The position numbers and the translations under genes are program-made. DNA of 64,000 nt from Zhengitettix transpicula (lineage: Eukaryota; Arthropoda; Insecta; Orthoptera; Tetrigidae), in NCBI GenBank assembly GCA_037074705.1, contig CM073590.1, positions 40,881,895-40,945,894 on the forward strand. The letters run 5' to 3'. Shown in pieces: positions 22,690-35,500 of the stretch. Each line of letters opens with the position of its first letter. Position 1 is the stretch's first letter. The notes under the pieces are model-generated. The model saw only the letters and a list, made by a program, of their open reading frames with translations, was not told the DNA's origin and searched no databases.

Positions 22690-23640
22690 CAATGACTGAG
22701 GTTCCCGCTCGCACTCATAACGCTGCTCCACTCTTACCTATCACATTCTTCGTTGATGTCAACACAACACAAACCACTGTAAGGGGAATACATGCAGGAA
22801 TGCTTCAAGAAAGTATCATACGGCCAGTCCTACACAACATCTACATTAACGATGTCCCCACAACACCAGAAACCCAGGTCTCCATATTCGCAGACGATAC
22901 CGCCATCCTTTCTCAGTAGAGGCAACTATCAGTACTTAATAATAAATTACAACACACACTCAATACACTCGAACCATGGTTTAAACGACGGCGAATTAAG
23001 GTTAACGCTGGTAAATGCGAGGCACTCCTACTTACACGTAGGGTACGACACGCACGACTACACAAATACTATCGTCCACTGACACACTCCACAAACGCCC
23101 GATTAAATTCCTAGGAGTTTCACGTGATCCGGCCCTAACATGGAGACTCCATACCACGAACACGGTTCGGAAAGCAAACATTGGACTAAAACAGCTACAC
23201 CCTTTGCTTAACAGAACAAGCACGCTCAACACATCCACTGCCCGCGTTCTTTACTTAACACTGTTACGGCCAATTCTGAAGTATGAAGGACCAGTGTGGG
23301 GCTATGCAGCCAAGTCACATCTACGTAACCTCCAGATTGTACAAAACAAGGTCCTTAAAATCTATTCCAAGGCACTTTGAAGGGCACGAACTAAAGACGT
23401 CCACCGCGAATTAAAAATGCTGCCATTAATGGGCGTTATCAGAGAACATGCTGTACCCTTGTACAGCAAGAATCAATTCTCACACAACACTGTCATAAGG
23501 CTACTGAGAAATTATAACCACACCCGCGTCACCAAACACAAACGCCCTAAACATCTCCTCCATCCCGAGGCCTTAAAACAATATATCTGACCACGCTTGT
23601 TTACGATTTCTTCAGGGCGTGTACGGAGATCCTGAATCTT
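22690..23640 (+). pseudogene. Jockey-type LINE reverse transcriptase relic (C-terminal part)
   Basis: Translated pieces in order: an RT block leading into FADDTAILSQ (the polymerase YxDD box, near residue 70 of the 22,692-22,919 frame), then LNTLEPWFKRRRIKVNAGKC (thumb), a segment near 23,250-23,360 equivalent to the L-x-Y-x-x-P-x-W-G region, and a C-terminal part around 23,390-23,585. Several stops and frame changes separate them. The N-terminal endonuclease is absent, as in a 5'-truncated LINE. It shares architecture with the minus-strand element at 62.9-64 kb. Confidence 0.75.
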
Positions 23641-23649
23641 CGACGAGAA

Positions 23650-24310
23650 GAGGATGGACGTGAATCATACCCATAACCAACTACTAACTTAATCATTCAA
23701 ATCAACCATATGCATGTTGCTGTCGCACAAGAGCAGTATTCTATCTCATTGTTCCCTTCAACCCATCTAACTATCGATGAGGTTTTGTTCTCGGTAAGGA
23801 AACCCTTCAAAGTTGAATTATATGCACGGTTTTGCCAAGGCCTACGCTCTTCATTCTGTCTCTCTCACAAGCTATCACCGTGAATGATCATATTAAAGGG
23901 TATTATGCCCTCAAGTGCGGTTCAAACACAAGTTCCCAATCCTTATGTTCCAAGTTAGTTCACTAACAGCACGTGCAGAGGGAATGTGGTAGACCCCTAT
24001 GCTTGTCCGTGCGTGCTTTCAAGGGGGCACGGCTTTAAAGGTCCCTTGGCCGAAACAAAATTCAGGAGTGAGTGAAGAATTGAGTGTGAGAGGGTCGAGT
24101 GTAAGAGGGTTGAGTGTAGAACGTTGAACAATGTGGAACCGACGTCCACCGATTACCAAAGGTTGCAGCCATTTCGACGGACTTTTCGCAACTTCGGGGA
24201 CGCTCGGGTTCACAACTCGATCTGGACTTCAATACCGAAGGTTCGGTGTCGGAATAGCGCGTGGAGGACGAATGCCGACCGGCAACGTCCTGAGCCGAAG
24301 CCCAGTCTCC
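23650..24310. other. Unassigned stretch after LINE
   Basis: Nothing recognised apart from a short imperfect tandem repeat near 24,070-24,120 (GAGTGTGAGAGGGTC-like units of about 13-15 bp). A GC-richer block from 24,120 to 24,310 has no open frame that stands out. Confidence 0.4.
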
Positions 24311-24311
24311 C

Positions 24312-24662
24312 ATATCCCCAACTCTCCTTTAATAGCATAGGAAGGGATTTTAAACGGGGTGGCGGAAGGGTAAGTGGAGGTAGCCACCGGGCTATAATTT
24401 AAGGATCCTAACCGATATTCGACTAAACTTGTTGTATGACAAACTCTAGAAAACCTGAAGTGCGTAGGTCGGGCATTGGGTACTTGTTATACGAATAGCG
24501 GGACAAGGGTTTGTTGTGCGGACGCAAAATTCCCTTCTCCGTGTTTGGGAGGCAGCTAACTGACTATTCCAATAGGAATAGCGGATAACTCTTACCATAT
24601 TCCCAACGTCTGCGCCAGGAATATACACGTCTCAAAAGAGTCTGAGGTGCCTTGGCTTGTGA
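24312..24662 (-). mobile_element. SINE-like retroposon, copy 5a (diverged)
   Basis: Same order of blocks as copy 1 on this strand (AACTCTCCTTTAATAGCATA, AGGATCCTA, TCGGGCATTGGGTACTTG, GACTATTCCAATAGGAATAG, GAGGTGCC) with substitutions and internal deletions. The 5' hairpin is not preserved. Confidence 0.75.
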
Positions 24663-24667
24663 AATAT

Positions 24668-24792
24668 TAATAAGTTAACCCTTTGCTACCTTCCTCTACC
24701 CTTCCGTATTCCTTCTTTCAAATCCCTTTCTATGCTATTAAAGGTGAGTTGCCACCATGTGGATTTCCCTCTTGTAGCCTGTAACCCCTAAA
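24668..24792 (+). mobile_element. SINE-like retroposon, copy 5b (3' fragment, opposite strand)
   Basis: Carries TTAACCCTTTGCTACCTTCC ... CTATTAAAGG ... TTGTAGCCTGTAACCCCTAA, the 3' part of the element in plus orientation. It lies directly beside copy 5a, so the two form a head-to-head pair. Confidence 0.7.
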
Positions 24793-24799
24793 CACAAAC

Positions 24800-26400
24800 T
24801 TATTAATATTTTGGATATTTACAGATAGCCTTGTTGACGAAAGAGAATCTTTCGTATTTTCAAAAATGTATCAGTATTGTTAATTATCCAATATGTTTTA
24901 TAATTCCAAAATTTGTTCGTTATTTTGACAACATACCAAACACGCATTGTTAAAATAATGACGTCTATGCTTTTTCTTTTTTCACATTTGTCAAAACTTA
25001 AGCTTATTTCTGAAATCAGCAATTGGCTCATTTAACCAAATATTACTCTTTTCTCGTTACTAATAAATAACAACAAACTCCGTCTTTCCTGACACATCTA
25101 AAAACGCATTATAAATTTTACATTTGTCATTATACAAATTCATCTTTTGATTCAATATATATTTCCACAAGGAACAGACAGAATTATTTTAATGTGATTA
25201 ACCACAATATTTATTTATTAATAATAATTCAATATGTAAATATTGGATCCATATGTTCTGTTTATTTCCGGACGGAATTATCTAGACTGACACGAAATAG
25301 ACGAGATACGGAAAGTGCCTTGACAATGAAAATCGAGATTTTGAAGGTCGGTGTCGTGAAAAGCCCTCGAATTACTTCGTTCTATTGCATGGAAAAATTA
25401 CTCCGTATGATTCACACGGGGAAATTCGAAATGGGAGGACAAAATGATAAACTCCAACTGAACAGAGACTCAAACACCACTTCTCCGAGTTTTTGTATGA
25501 GGTTTCAGAGAAAGTTAAGAGGCCATTAAAAGTGAGTCGTAAAAAAGTGTTGAAGTATTTGCACATAAGGTGGAGTGAAATTGTGAAGGCAGTTGAATCT
25601 GATTGTGTAAATTGATGGACGCAGTTAAAGTCGATGCAAATACGACGGTCGTCGAGGAAAACGACTCGTATGTATTCATAAATTACCAACTTGAATAGAT
25701 TCGTCGCCAGATGCTGGATGCTCCACCATAAATAAGAACATTTAAATTTACAACAGGAATGGTTTTTCTTTTAAAAACGCAGTACGTATGCATATACTAT
25801 ATTATAGTACTATATTATAAACCTTTATTCTGAAATTATTGTGATTTAATAATAAAATATAACAGAGAAATATTTATTTCAATTGAGAGAAAACCATACC
25901 TTTGTTTTAATTTTTTATTTAAAATTAAATATTACATATCTAGCTCACAAAAGTTGATTTATTCAATTATTTAAATTTTAATTTAAAAACTTCATTTTAT
26001 TATTTAAAGTATTAGATAATAAAAAAAGGTCCAAAGTAGGGCTTCGGTAAAATTTTATTTTATGTACATAAAATTATTATATGAGTTGGCATTTTGTGTT
26101 CAAAGCGAAATAAGCAGTAAACTACTCTTTCGTGACGTTCTCCTAAGGAAAACTTTTGATGCTTCTAAATATACAGATAATAAGAATCACAGTTCACTTA
26201 TAATCAAAATTATTTACTGGAGATTTTAACAGAATTCAAGACATTTCCACGATCGTCTGTCAACTTTCTAAAAGATGAATTTGATACTATGAGTCTTGTA
26301 TGATCTTTGTAGTTAGGAAGGAAATATGTGGACATGGTTCCTACTTGGATTCAATCGCCCTTATCGGTCACATAAACGTGACTTGTTTTAAAAATGGAGA
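24800..26400. other. Intergenic DNA 3' of the S28 gene
   Basis: Mostly AT-rich. A 111-codon plus-strand frame at 25,194-25,529 and a 105-codon minus frame at 25,372-25,689 overlap and resemble no family I know, so neither is called. A 26-bp sequence at 25,604-25,629 is repeated exactly at 26,605-26,630 inside intron 7 of the gene. Confidence 0.5.
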
Positions 26401-26408
26401 AAAACATA

Positions 26409-26414
26409 TTTATT
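26409..26414 (-). terminator. Candidate polyadenylation signal of the S28 gene
   Basis: AATAAA on the minus strand about 36 nt after the stop codon at 26,450-26,452. It is a plausible position, but cleavage cannot be seen from sequence. Confidence 0.5.
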
Positions 26415-26449
26415 TCTACACATTATCTTATCGTAAACAATCAGCAATT

Positions 26450-26559
26450 TTACTGGTTGACCCATTCAGCTACAATGGATTCTATCCTCAATTTGGCCTC
26501 AGTTAGCTGAGGTTCATCGTCAGGTGATTTAGGGTACATGTCAGAGCAGTGGGCTTGTC
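26450..26559 (-). CDS. S28 peptidase exon 8 (catalytic His, stop)
   Basis: Acceptor TTTTAG at 26,560-26,561. The exon completes Gly451 and encodes QAHCSDMYP with the catalytic His454, then a charged C-terminal helix ending EWVNQ and TAA. 110 nt. Confidence 0.93.
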
Positions 26560-29500
26560 CTAAAACAAAAGGGATATTCTAAATAACAAAAACAAACACA
26601 CAAATGTGTAAATTGATGGACGCAGTTAAAATCATTTGAAAATATTACCTGGAATGTAAATTATTGGATATCGACTGTCGATTGCTTGTTCGATTGCGAT
26701 AAATCGCCACGGATCTGCCCCACTGGATACAAGCAAGATGTTTGTTACGTTTGTATCGGGATTTCGACCTCCATATAGTTCATTCGTAGCAGCTACTCCA
26801 GCTTCCAAGCGATTCTGGTCAAACCTATATCAGATTAGATTTGTGAGCCATAACTATCTAAAATGTAATTAATAAGTTTATATTAAGTTAGATTTTAAAA
26901 GAATGCTATACATAAGTAAATGCACATAGCTACGAACATTGTACTTGTGAGTTTCGCTTAAATTATTTAAATTTAAAGAAAAATCTATCGCTGTAAACTA
27001 TAATGCAACGATCAGTACAGCAGAATTATACGCCATCTTCATTGCCAGATGTCTGGCCAACAACATTATATTAACAGACTCGATGGGGCAATACATAGAC
27101 TAACCAGTACAGTGTACAGAAATGGTTACATTAATCTAATTCGAGAGAATGTAGCGAAAATTCATGGAAACGGCAACCAGATCACTATAGTTTGGCTACC
27201 GGCGCATAAGGACATAGGACACTACATGGCAGATCTCCTAGCGAAGTTGGAAGCCGATCAGCAAAGAAGAACCAGTGACCTGTCAACTGCACCAGCAGCG
27301 ACTGTAGAGTAGGGTTTTATAAGATACTGGAGGAAAAGTGGATTAAACCGGTAAAATTATAAGAATGAGGAGTCATCCTAAGAAATGTCAGCAGCATCAA
27401 AGAACTGTCTCGAAGGCAGCAAGTTGTTGTAGCCAGAATCAGAACACTGCATTCCAGTTTCACACACTCATTATTGATTTCCACATCTCCGCAGCCGGTA
27501 TGCAGCTCATGCAAGATGGCCACAACAATTCCTCATGTCCTCTTCGACTGCCCCAGATACAACAACATAAGATGATCAACAATAGCCGGCCATTCCATGA
27601 TGGAGTTCTGCAACTCACCAACAGCTATCTAATTTAAATGTAACGCAAATGTAAAACATAACAGATGTAAGCCGCTAATGACCAATTGGTTAATGCGACT
27701 ATAAATTGTAAACTTAAACATAATTATAAACCTACAAACTACTTCTGTAAGTATGATGTATCGTATTTTAAACGTATTAGGGTCGATATTTATTTTTTTA
27801 AATTATTTCACTTTATATACTTTCTCAAGTCTTTTGCCTATGCTCTGTTTAGACGTAGAGTAGTAGGACTGGGACTACATAACTCCTCCAAAAACCAGGC
27901 AACTTACAGAAAAATGGAATATTATTGAATTAAAATAAAATACGATATAACGACGATACGTCGACAATTATAAGATTACATCAGGTAATAGACAGTTTTG
28001 AATGTGTGCATGCATTTATGTGTTAGATGTGTAAATATAAATTTAGTGGCATTTAACCGTCACATGACGAAATCCATGACACTAAATTTCTGTTGTTTTT
28101 AACCTCTCATTTCAACATATGTATATGCATACATTCAAAACTGGGTATTACCTGATGAAGTCCCAAAATTGTCGAAGAAATGCCGTAAAATAGTATTTTT
28201 TATTCCTAGTTGAATAATACATATTTTGTGATAAATTGGCAGTTTCTCAGTTTATTTAATAAAAAATAAATGTTACGTGATGAGTAAAGTGTTGTAGATT
28301 CTAATTCACATTTAATTAACTTTATTAAGGAAAAAAAACTCACTCTGGCCCATATGCAGAGCACCAACCTAGAAACCAGTCGAGATTAATTTTGTTTCCA
28401 AAAGGCTGCATGGTTGTAGTGTCGGTCGTCTGGAAGTCTCCAACACTTGTGCACGTCTGATAAGTCCATTGGCGCACTGAAACACGAACAAGAATGTATA
28501 AAGCAATTAACAGGATACACGTCATCCCCTACGTCGTTTCATAAAGGAAAACTGCCGTAAAAATATTACTTAGTAGGGCGTAGAAATTAGATGAAGAATT
28601 AAAATATTATTATGACATTCATTGATTGTCTAGAAACTATAGGTGGTTATCCCTCAGGAGTCAGCGATAAGACTAATATTGCTTTTAATTTATATTAGAG
28701 AAGGTAAACAATATTTCGGATGTAGCAAATTTACAAAATAATCTGAATGCCGTAGGTATTTGGGCTATTTTAAAAAATTACAGATAATTGGGATAAAAGT
28801 AATTTTAATTGGTATACAGTAGTATGAAAGTAGTTAAAAAACCGGGAAGAAATGTCGTAAGAAAACAGCTGAAAGTATGTGGGGATTTCAAATCTAGGAT
28901 GTCTGGAAGTTAATCACGTATTTCGAAAAGGATGAAACTCCCTACGCTTTATTTAATAGAATATTAAAGAATGAAAGCACTGGGGCCAAAGAACGGACTT
29001 GTTAAAAATTAGTTTGCCCAGCATATACTGCATGTTTTTGGGATCTGTATAGAAAATTGAGTCAATATACAACGTGCAGCAGAAAGCAGCTAAAATGTTG
29101 TTCAGATGGCCTGGCTCGGACATCAATTAATCAACGTATTGGGGCTCGGAACTCTTAGAAATTTGAATAAAAAGTGGATGGCTCTGTACGCTCTATATTA
29201 TTATAATGGTGACAAAGCAATGAAATATTTACAGAATGGTCTATAAATTTAAAATTAAATCTAAATCTCAGGAAAAAACCTATGTGTTATTGAGACCTCT
29301 GATTTTCATTTAAATGAATTTAAATTCTTATCAATTTATTTTTGTACATTTATTTCACTAATTATATACCAAATATTGCGAATTCACCAGTCACATACAA
29401 AGTGCGCACATTTAATTTTAAAATCTCGGGATGGAAATCTAAAAAGTATAAATTGAAGAGGTAACTGAAATCTTTTTTAAAAAATAGCGGGAAGCGTCAA

Positions 29501-32500
29501 TTCTGTAGCTATCCAAAAGCCTCGCCAGCCAGTTTTCGTGTCCCGCTTCGTTGCTGTCGTCTTCAGGCGTGTATCTATGAGATGCCAACTCGCATCCCCG
29601 TCCATCCCGTTCATTTTTACATACACCGATCTTGCCGTTTCTTGCTTTCTCAACATCTGGGGTGACCATTCACTGCCCAGATTCCACCCACCGCGTCAAG
29701 ACAAAAAATAGGGTCGGTTCCCCTACCTAGCGTATAGCATTGTTTACGCGAGCAAATTCTTTTCCGTTGGTGCTCACTTTCTATATGCTGGTGTTAAGTC
29801 TAAATGTATATAATTAACGTTCCAAATTATGATTGAGAGATACACCACAGAATTCTCACTTCTAAAGGATTATTGATAATTGGAATAACTTAAGCCGTTC
29901 ATAAATAATCCTCTTTCGATTGGCAGTTCTAACAGACATCTTAAAATGATTAATTAAATCAAGTGTATGCGACACTAAACTGTTAATTAAAAAATCAAGT
30001 GAAAGCGGTAAAGCCATGGGAAAGGGAATGCTGCATTTTCATAGAAAACCCCACACTCGTCTGCGAAAGAGCGACGGACAACTACCAGATGCCCAACTTA
30101 CCTGATTCAGATTTTTCTAGCATCACGTTTACTCAAATTATCGGGTAAGGTCCTTAAAACTACAGCCCGGTGGCCTTAGTTAAACTTCAGCTACCTTGCT
30201 GTAGGCTTCAGCATTTTCCCTTTCCTAAGCTATAAGAGAGGAGTAGCCAGACCACAGATTATATTATACAAAACCTATCTATACACACACAATTTCGTAT
30301 CACTAAAAAGATTCAGATTACATTTTGTTATGTACTCACTTCCTTCTTCTAGAGACAAAGCACCCCACTGATCCTCGGCGAAGTACGCAAAGATGTTGGT
30401 AGCTTTAACCTCCAGACAGTCTAAGCCACCTAGCATCAATGCAGCAATACGTTCTATGGGAGTGTTCCCATAAGAGGGGTCTGTAGTCATTCTACACGTA
30501 GTACCGATTGCGTCGCTGAACGAGTAGTTGTACTGCGCTGCAACTCCGTATATAAAAAGAAAGTTCATGTACAAGCTTGAAACGTCCAATGGTTCAGAGA
30601 AGTCAATTGGTTCGCAGATTCTGGAAAAAAATATATTTTCTTTCAATACCCTTATAAACAACCAGTCATTACATCTTTCATTGTATTACAGATAAAATAT
30701 ATGATTACTGAACCTTTAAAATGGTAATATAATTATAAATGGATTGCACTCCTGGACAAAAGGGAAAGATCTATGTTTTGAGACAACTTAGACATTTTCA
30801 ACTGTGTTTTCCCTATTCTGTAGAAGTGCTGCTACATATTCTTTAGACTGCAGTATAGAAGCTAATTATTCATAACCAAAATCAGTCAAGAAATAAACTA
30901 AGGGAAGTTAACTATGTGTAATTGTGTATCTGAACGTGTGTTTTTGGAAATATCCCCCTCATTCCTTTCAATTAAAACCTATATTTACAGATGGAAGGAG
31001 TTGGTTTTAAAATGCCATTTTTACAGTTAGTTTGTGTTTTCACAGAAATTTTGTAGTTGAATAACGAAAACACTCGTTTGTTCAAAATTTGAATTAATTT
31101 ACTATAATCAAGAAATTTACGGCAACATGTTTTGAATATTGCGTATTACTTGGAGATAAACTAATGTTTGGAAAAAAATATACATGAATTGCGTGAGTCA
31201 TTTCTGCTGGTGTGGCACACTCCCTGAAGCCGCACCATAGCAGATACCCAGCGGTCCAATTCTTAGAAAGGCTTACCTGCGGTAGGAGGAAGTACCGTAG
31301 GGATAAAACCACCCATTCTATATTAAACTAATTTATTGAATCAAAAAAAAATTTGAAATTTTGCCCCGACTAGCAAGTTATGAAAACCCAGGTATTATTG
31401 TCGCAAAATAGGCCCGAGAAAGCGGATTATAGAAAAAGAGACTATATTGGTTACTAGACGTCCCTCGCAGCTGAAAATGTTCTTGGTGCGTCTGGTGGAG
31501 TCTCGATGTGATTGATCAATTCTTGCACAGCCCAAAAACAAGAGTAACTGCTCACTACTACTTCTCCAGTCAGAATCATCTCCAGGCATCCACTTCTAGC
31601 GACCTGTGTGTCGAACTGTCTTCCTAATGGTCTTTTCTCATTGGTTTTGGACCAATCACAGGTCCTAGACAAACTGACGTTGTAAATTATCTTGTAATTC
31701 AGATAGTCAGATAGAAGCCCCTCTGCACCTGGCTGTTTCCGGCCCGGAAAACCCTAGACTTTGAAGCAATGGAGATACAGTTATAACCCCCAGCTGGACT
31801 GACGACAAACGGTATTTTCCGCTAAAGGTGGATGAATCAGAAAAAACATGGTTGCTCACGCAATTAAACAAAACTGACTAAAATATTAGCATAAACCAAT
31901 GAAAGAGACGCCTATCCTCAATAACGCGTTATACTGGTGTACGTTAAATGTAGACATCGAAAGTTTTTTTTTCCTTTTACGACATTGATAATGGTGAATG
32001 TACTGTATTGTAGTTGTTAAAAAAATAAATGTCTGTGTGTCTGTCGGTGTGTCCCCTATGCGCTCCTAAATCATAAAATTTCGATGAAACTTTGGAGAGT
32101 TGTGCATCCTCGCGTAGGTTTCTGTCTTGCCTTTCGAAGCGTTATGAACGTTATGCGGTGAACGTGGGTGAAATTTAAATACATGCTAAAATGACCGATA
32201 TTAGCGTCGAATATTTAGTTTTGGGGTCAATGACATTAAGTTTCTTCTTTAGATGTTTTAGTGTATAATTTCAACCCCTTACAGGATGGGAAGTCAGTAC
32301 CAATAAGGGAGCGGATATAGAGGCGATACTTAAAAATAACCGTGAAACAACCTTGATAGGTGTCAAATCCATGGTTATAGATGTCAGTGAGTTTAATTCT
32401 GATATTAACTATGCCAGCTAAGTTGTAGTTCAGTTCTTAGGTGTGGAGTTGGGAGAGGAAGTGGAAGAAATACCGTTATTTCAAAGTAATTAGTGAACAA

Positions 32501-35500
32501 CTGAGGCTAGTTTTGAATTAAGGATTATGAAAGTCGCTGAGTTTAATTTTGACATTTACCATACTGGTTAACATGTAGTTCAACCCTTAAGAGGGGGGTG
32601 AAACAAATTTATGCGTACACAGGCAATAAAGGTGCCGATTCTGGCATTATGGTTGTCACTAACTTAAATTCTGACATTTAACAAATTGGCTAAGATGTAG
32701 TGCAGAATGTTTTTACTTGCGATTACTGTTAAGCGGTGGATTGTATTTCCTAGATGCGTCAGGAGGCACGGAAAAAACTTTTCTCATTTTACTTATTTTG
32801 GCAACCATAAGATCACGAAAACATATTGCGGCAACTCTTTTGCAATATGGCAGAACAGCGCATTCAGTACTTAAATTGCCGTTGAATATGCAAATCACTG
32901 AGACACCAACATGAATATCAACAAAAATTCTGGAATGGGTAAAATTCTCCAATCATGTCAACTCATTGTAGAACGAAGGATTTCCTGGTGTAGAAAGTTA
33001 ATAAAAGTTTCTCGGGCTTCCAGCCGGGTATACTCGTCGGTAGCTTGCGACGTTTCGATTACATGCAGCGTCATCATCTTCTGGCGAAGTGCCGAGTTAT
33101 GAAAAACAAAATAGCGTATTTTATCCGGGAAAAATTTCCCGTAGCCGTTATAGGGCTGTTCCTCTTCGGTAACAGTTAATTAAGATTAATAATTTGGCTC
33201 GCACAGAGGCAGACCGCAGCAAACCAACCGGAAGCAGCCTGGGAAGGAAATGGGTTGTTGGTGTAGGGACGTCTAAACATTGGTGATGGGTAGGCTGAAA
33301 AGTGCCCTGGAGAAGGTATCAGCCACCGCACCGGCCACCCGAGGAACCGCCCTCCGCGGACCACACACCATAACCTGGGGGGAAAGTGTGTGAAGGAATG
33401 GTGGGAACGCAGCTTCGAGTTATTAGCTGCGATTTTATTGACCTACTCGGCATTCGACTTTGATACAGGAAAACCCTAGAAAACCTGCATCGAGTAGGAC
33501 GCCGAGGTAGGTGAGCAGACCCCCTTATATATCCTTGCGGCAGCGGCGGGGGTAGGTGGTCCTCTGATTCGCTGGCACCTCAGTCTGTGGTGGGGTGTCG
33601 CTCGTATCTCCAGCTGGCTAAGAGCGGCAAGTGTTGGTGCCGCCTACAGCCTACCCGCCGGGGTCGGACTCGGGATTCGCGTGACCGGCTCCCTCGTTAT
33701 GCGAAGCTCCAGCGTTCCGAGCATGGGCTTGTCGTCTCAGGTCGGCGACTAGTGGCCCCCAGGCTGAGGCTGTACCCTGTGTCCCTGTTCAGGAGCTTTT
33801 ATTTGTACTGCCTCCAGTAAAACACTGTCCCAGTAGTTACTGGCGTGGCATAGCAACCTGGTTTTTCCCCGATTTATCCGGTGTCCGGTTACAATTGCGT
33901 GTTCAGCAACTGCGGATTTTGTCGGCTGTTTTAGCCGCCACTATCTCAGGTGTTCGGACATTCTCTCTTCCACAATTCTTATGTCTGGCCAACGTATTTC
34001 TGGCCACATTCGCACGTGACCTCATACACACCCGGTGTTCTAAGGGCAAGGCTGTCCTTAGTTGGGGGGAGGAAACTCCTAATTTTCCTCTGTGGCCGAA
34101 AGACAGTTCTGACATCATGCTTCGCCAGGATCCTGCCTATTTTTCCTGAAGTACTGCCCGCATAGGGGAGGAAAGCCACCTTCTCACTTTTCGGCTGTTC
34201 AGTATTACTTAGCTTCCTGCCCCTTATTGCCCTTCCAATTTGTTCCTCCGAGTAGCCGTTGGCGCGAAAGGTTCCTTCTGAGTAATTCAATTTCTCCGCT
34301 TAAGCTTTTCCCATTGGAGATGGTACGGGCCCTGTGTATTAGGGTACTCAGAACTGTGGACTTTTGGGTGGGGTGGGGTGGTGGTAACTTCTGGCGTGCA
34401 AATACAAATCAGTATGTGTCGGTTTCCGGTATACGCTGTGAGCGAGCGTCCCGTCTGGCCTCCGGGTAACTAAAACGTCCATAAATGGCAAAGATCCTCT
34501 AGTTTCTACCTCCATGGTAAACTGGATATTGGGATGGACGCTGTTGAGATGTTCTAAGAAGATTGGAAGCGTTTCAACTCATAATATGGGACGAATGTGC
34601 TTTGGCGCATAAAAAAGCATAATAAGCCCTTCATCGTTCACAATATTTCAAAGGAAATGAACAGCTCTTCGGTGGCACACTAATTTTATTGTCTGGTGAT
34701 TTTCGACAAACTCTACCAGTTATAGCACGTTCAACACCCGCTGATGAACTTAATGCATGTCTCAAGCCATCATTGTTATGGCGACACGTACATACGCTGA
34801 CTTTGAGCGTGTACAACTACAACACGATGCATCGGCTGAACGTTTCACAAAACAATTGTTGGATATTGGGAATGGTAAATTGTCAATCGATGAATCCACA
34901 CAAAGTATCACATTGCTATCAAACTTTTGTAATGTCACAGTAACCACAGACTAATAGATTTACAAAGTTTTTCTAAATATCGCAAGAATTACAAAAATCA
35001 TCGTTTGGCTCAGTGAACGTGCTATATTAGGAGCCAAAAACATTCATGTCAATGCCATAGATTTCAGAATTCTAAACGAAATACCAGAGGAAGCAACAAC
35101 GTATAAGTCCAGTGACCTTGTAATGAATCAGGGCGAAATTGTCAGTAATCCATGTTCTATCTTTGAAAATCGGCGTACTTATTATACTTCTCAGACACAT
35201 AAATCCACCGCGACCAGGCTTTCTGTGAAAAAGATGCTGAATAATATAATAGAAGATACAAATTGAAATGGATAATTTAAAGGAAAAGATGCAGTGTTAC
35301 CACGTATACCAATGATTCCTACAAATATGTCATTTCAATTCAAACGTTTATAGTTTCCCGTACGACTTCAATTCACAATTACCATCAAGGAAGATCAGGG
35401 ACAGTCACTACAAGTGTGTAGACTAAATTTGAAAAATCCGTGCTCCACGTGACCTGATTGTATGTGGCTTGATCACGCGTCGAGAAAACTTCCGATTTAT

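Larger units (their letters stand above)
32971..34573 (-). mobile_element. Penelope-like element, 5'-truncated, inserted in Helitron helicase
   Basis: Minus strand. The upstream end (34,573 to about 34,330) encodes the end of a Penelope [41 protein letters not shown] and [13 protein letters not shown]. It continues through GIY-YIG endonuclease sequence, [17 protein letters not shown] near 34,000 (catalytic module), and in another frame to about 33,790 ([28 protein letters not shown]). The 3' 800 bp are non-coding and structured, with a hammerhead-like motif at 33,010-33,100. Flanking helicase sequence is duplicated: TCAACTCATTGTA at 32,958-32,970 and TCAACTCATAATA at 34,574-34,586. Confidence 0.85.

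Noticed and set aside
25194..25529. 111-codon plus ORF downstream of the peptidase gene
   Set aside because: No family resemblance; overlapped by an equally long antisense frame; no supporting signals.
31454..31672. A minus-strand frame in intron 4 with a superficial match to the missing S28 segment (EVVVSSYSC...AVQEL)
   Set aside because: It has no donor in the right place and the wrong phase. The exon at 36,823-36,958 fits both phase and family sequence exactly.
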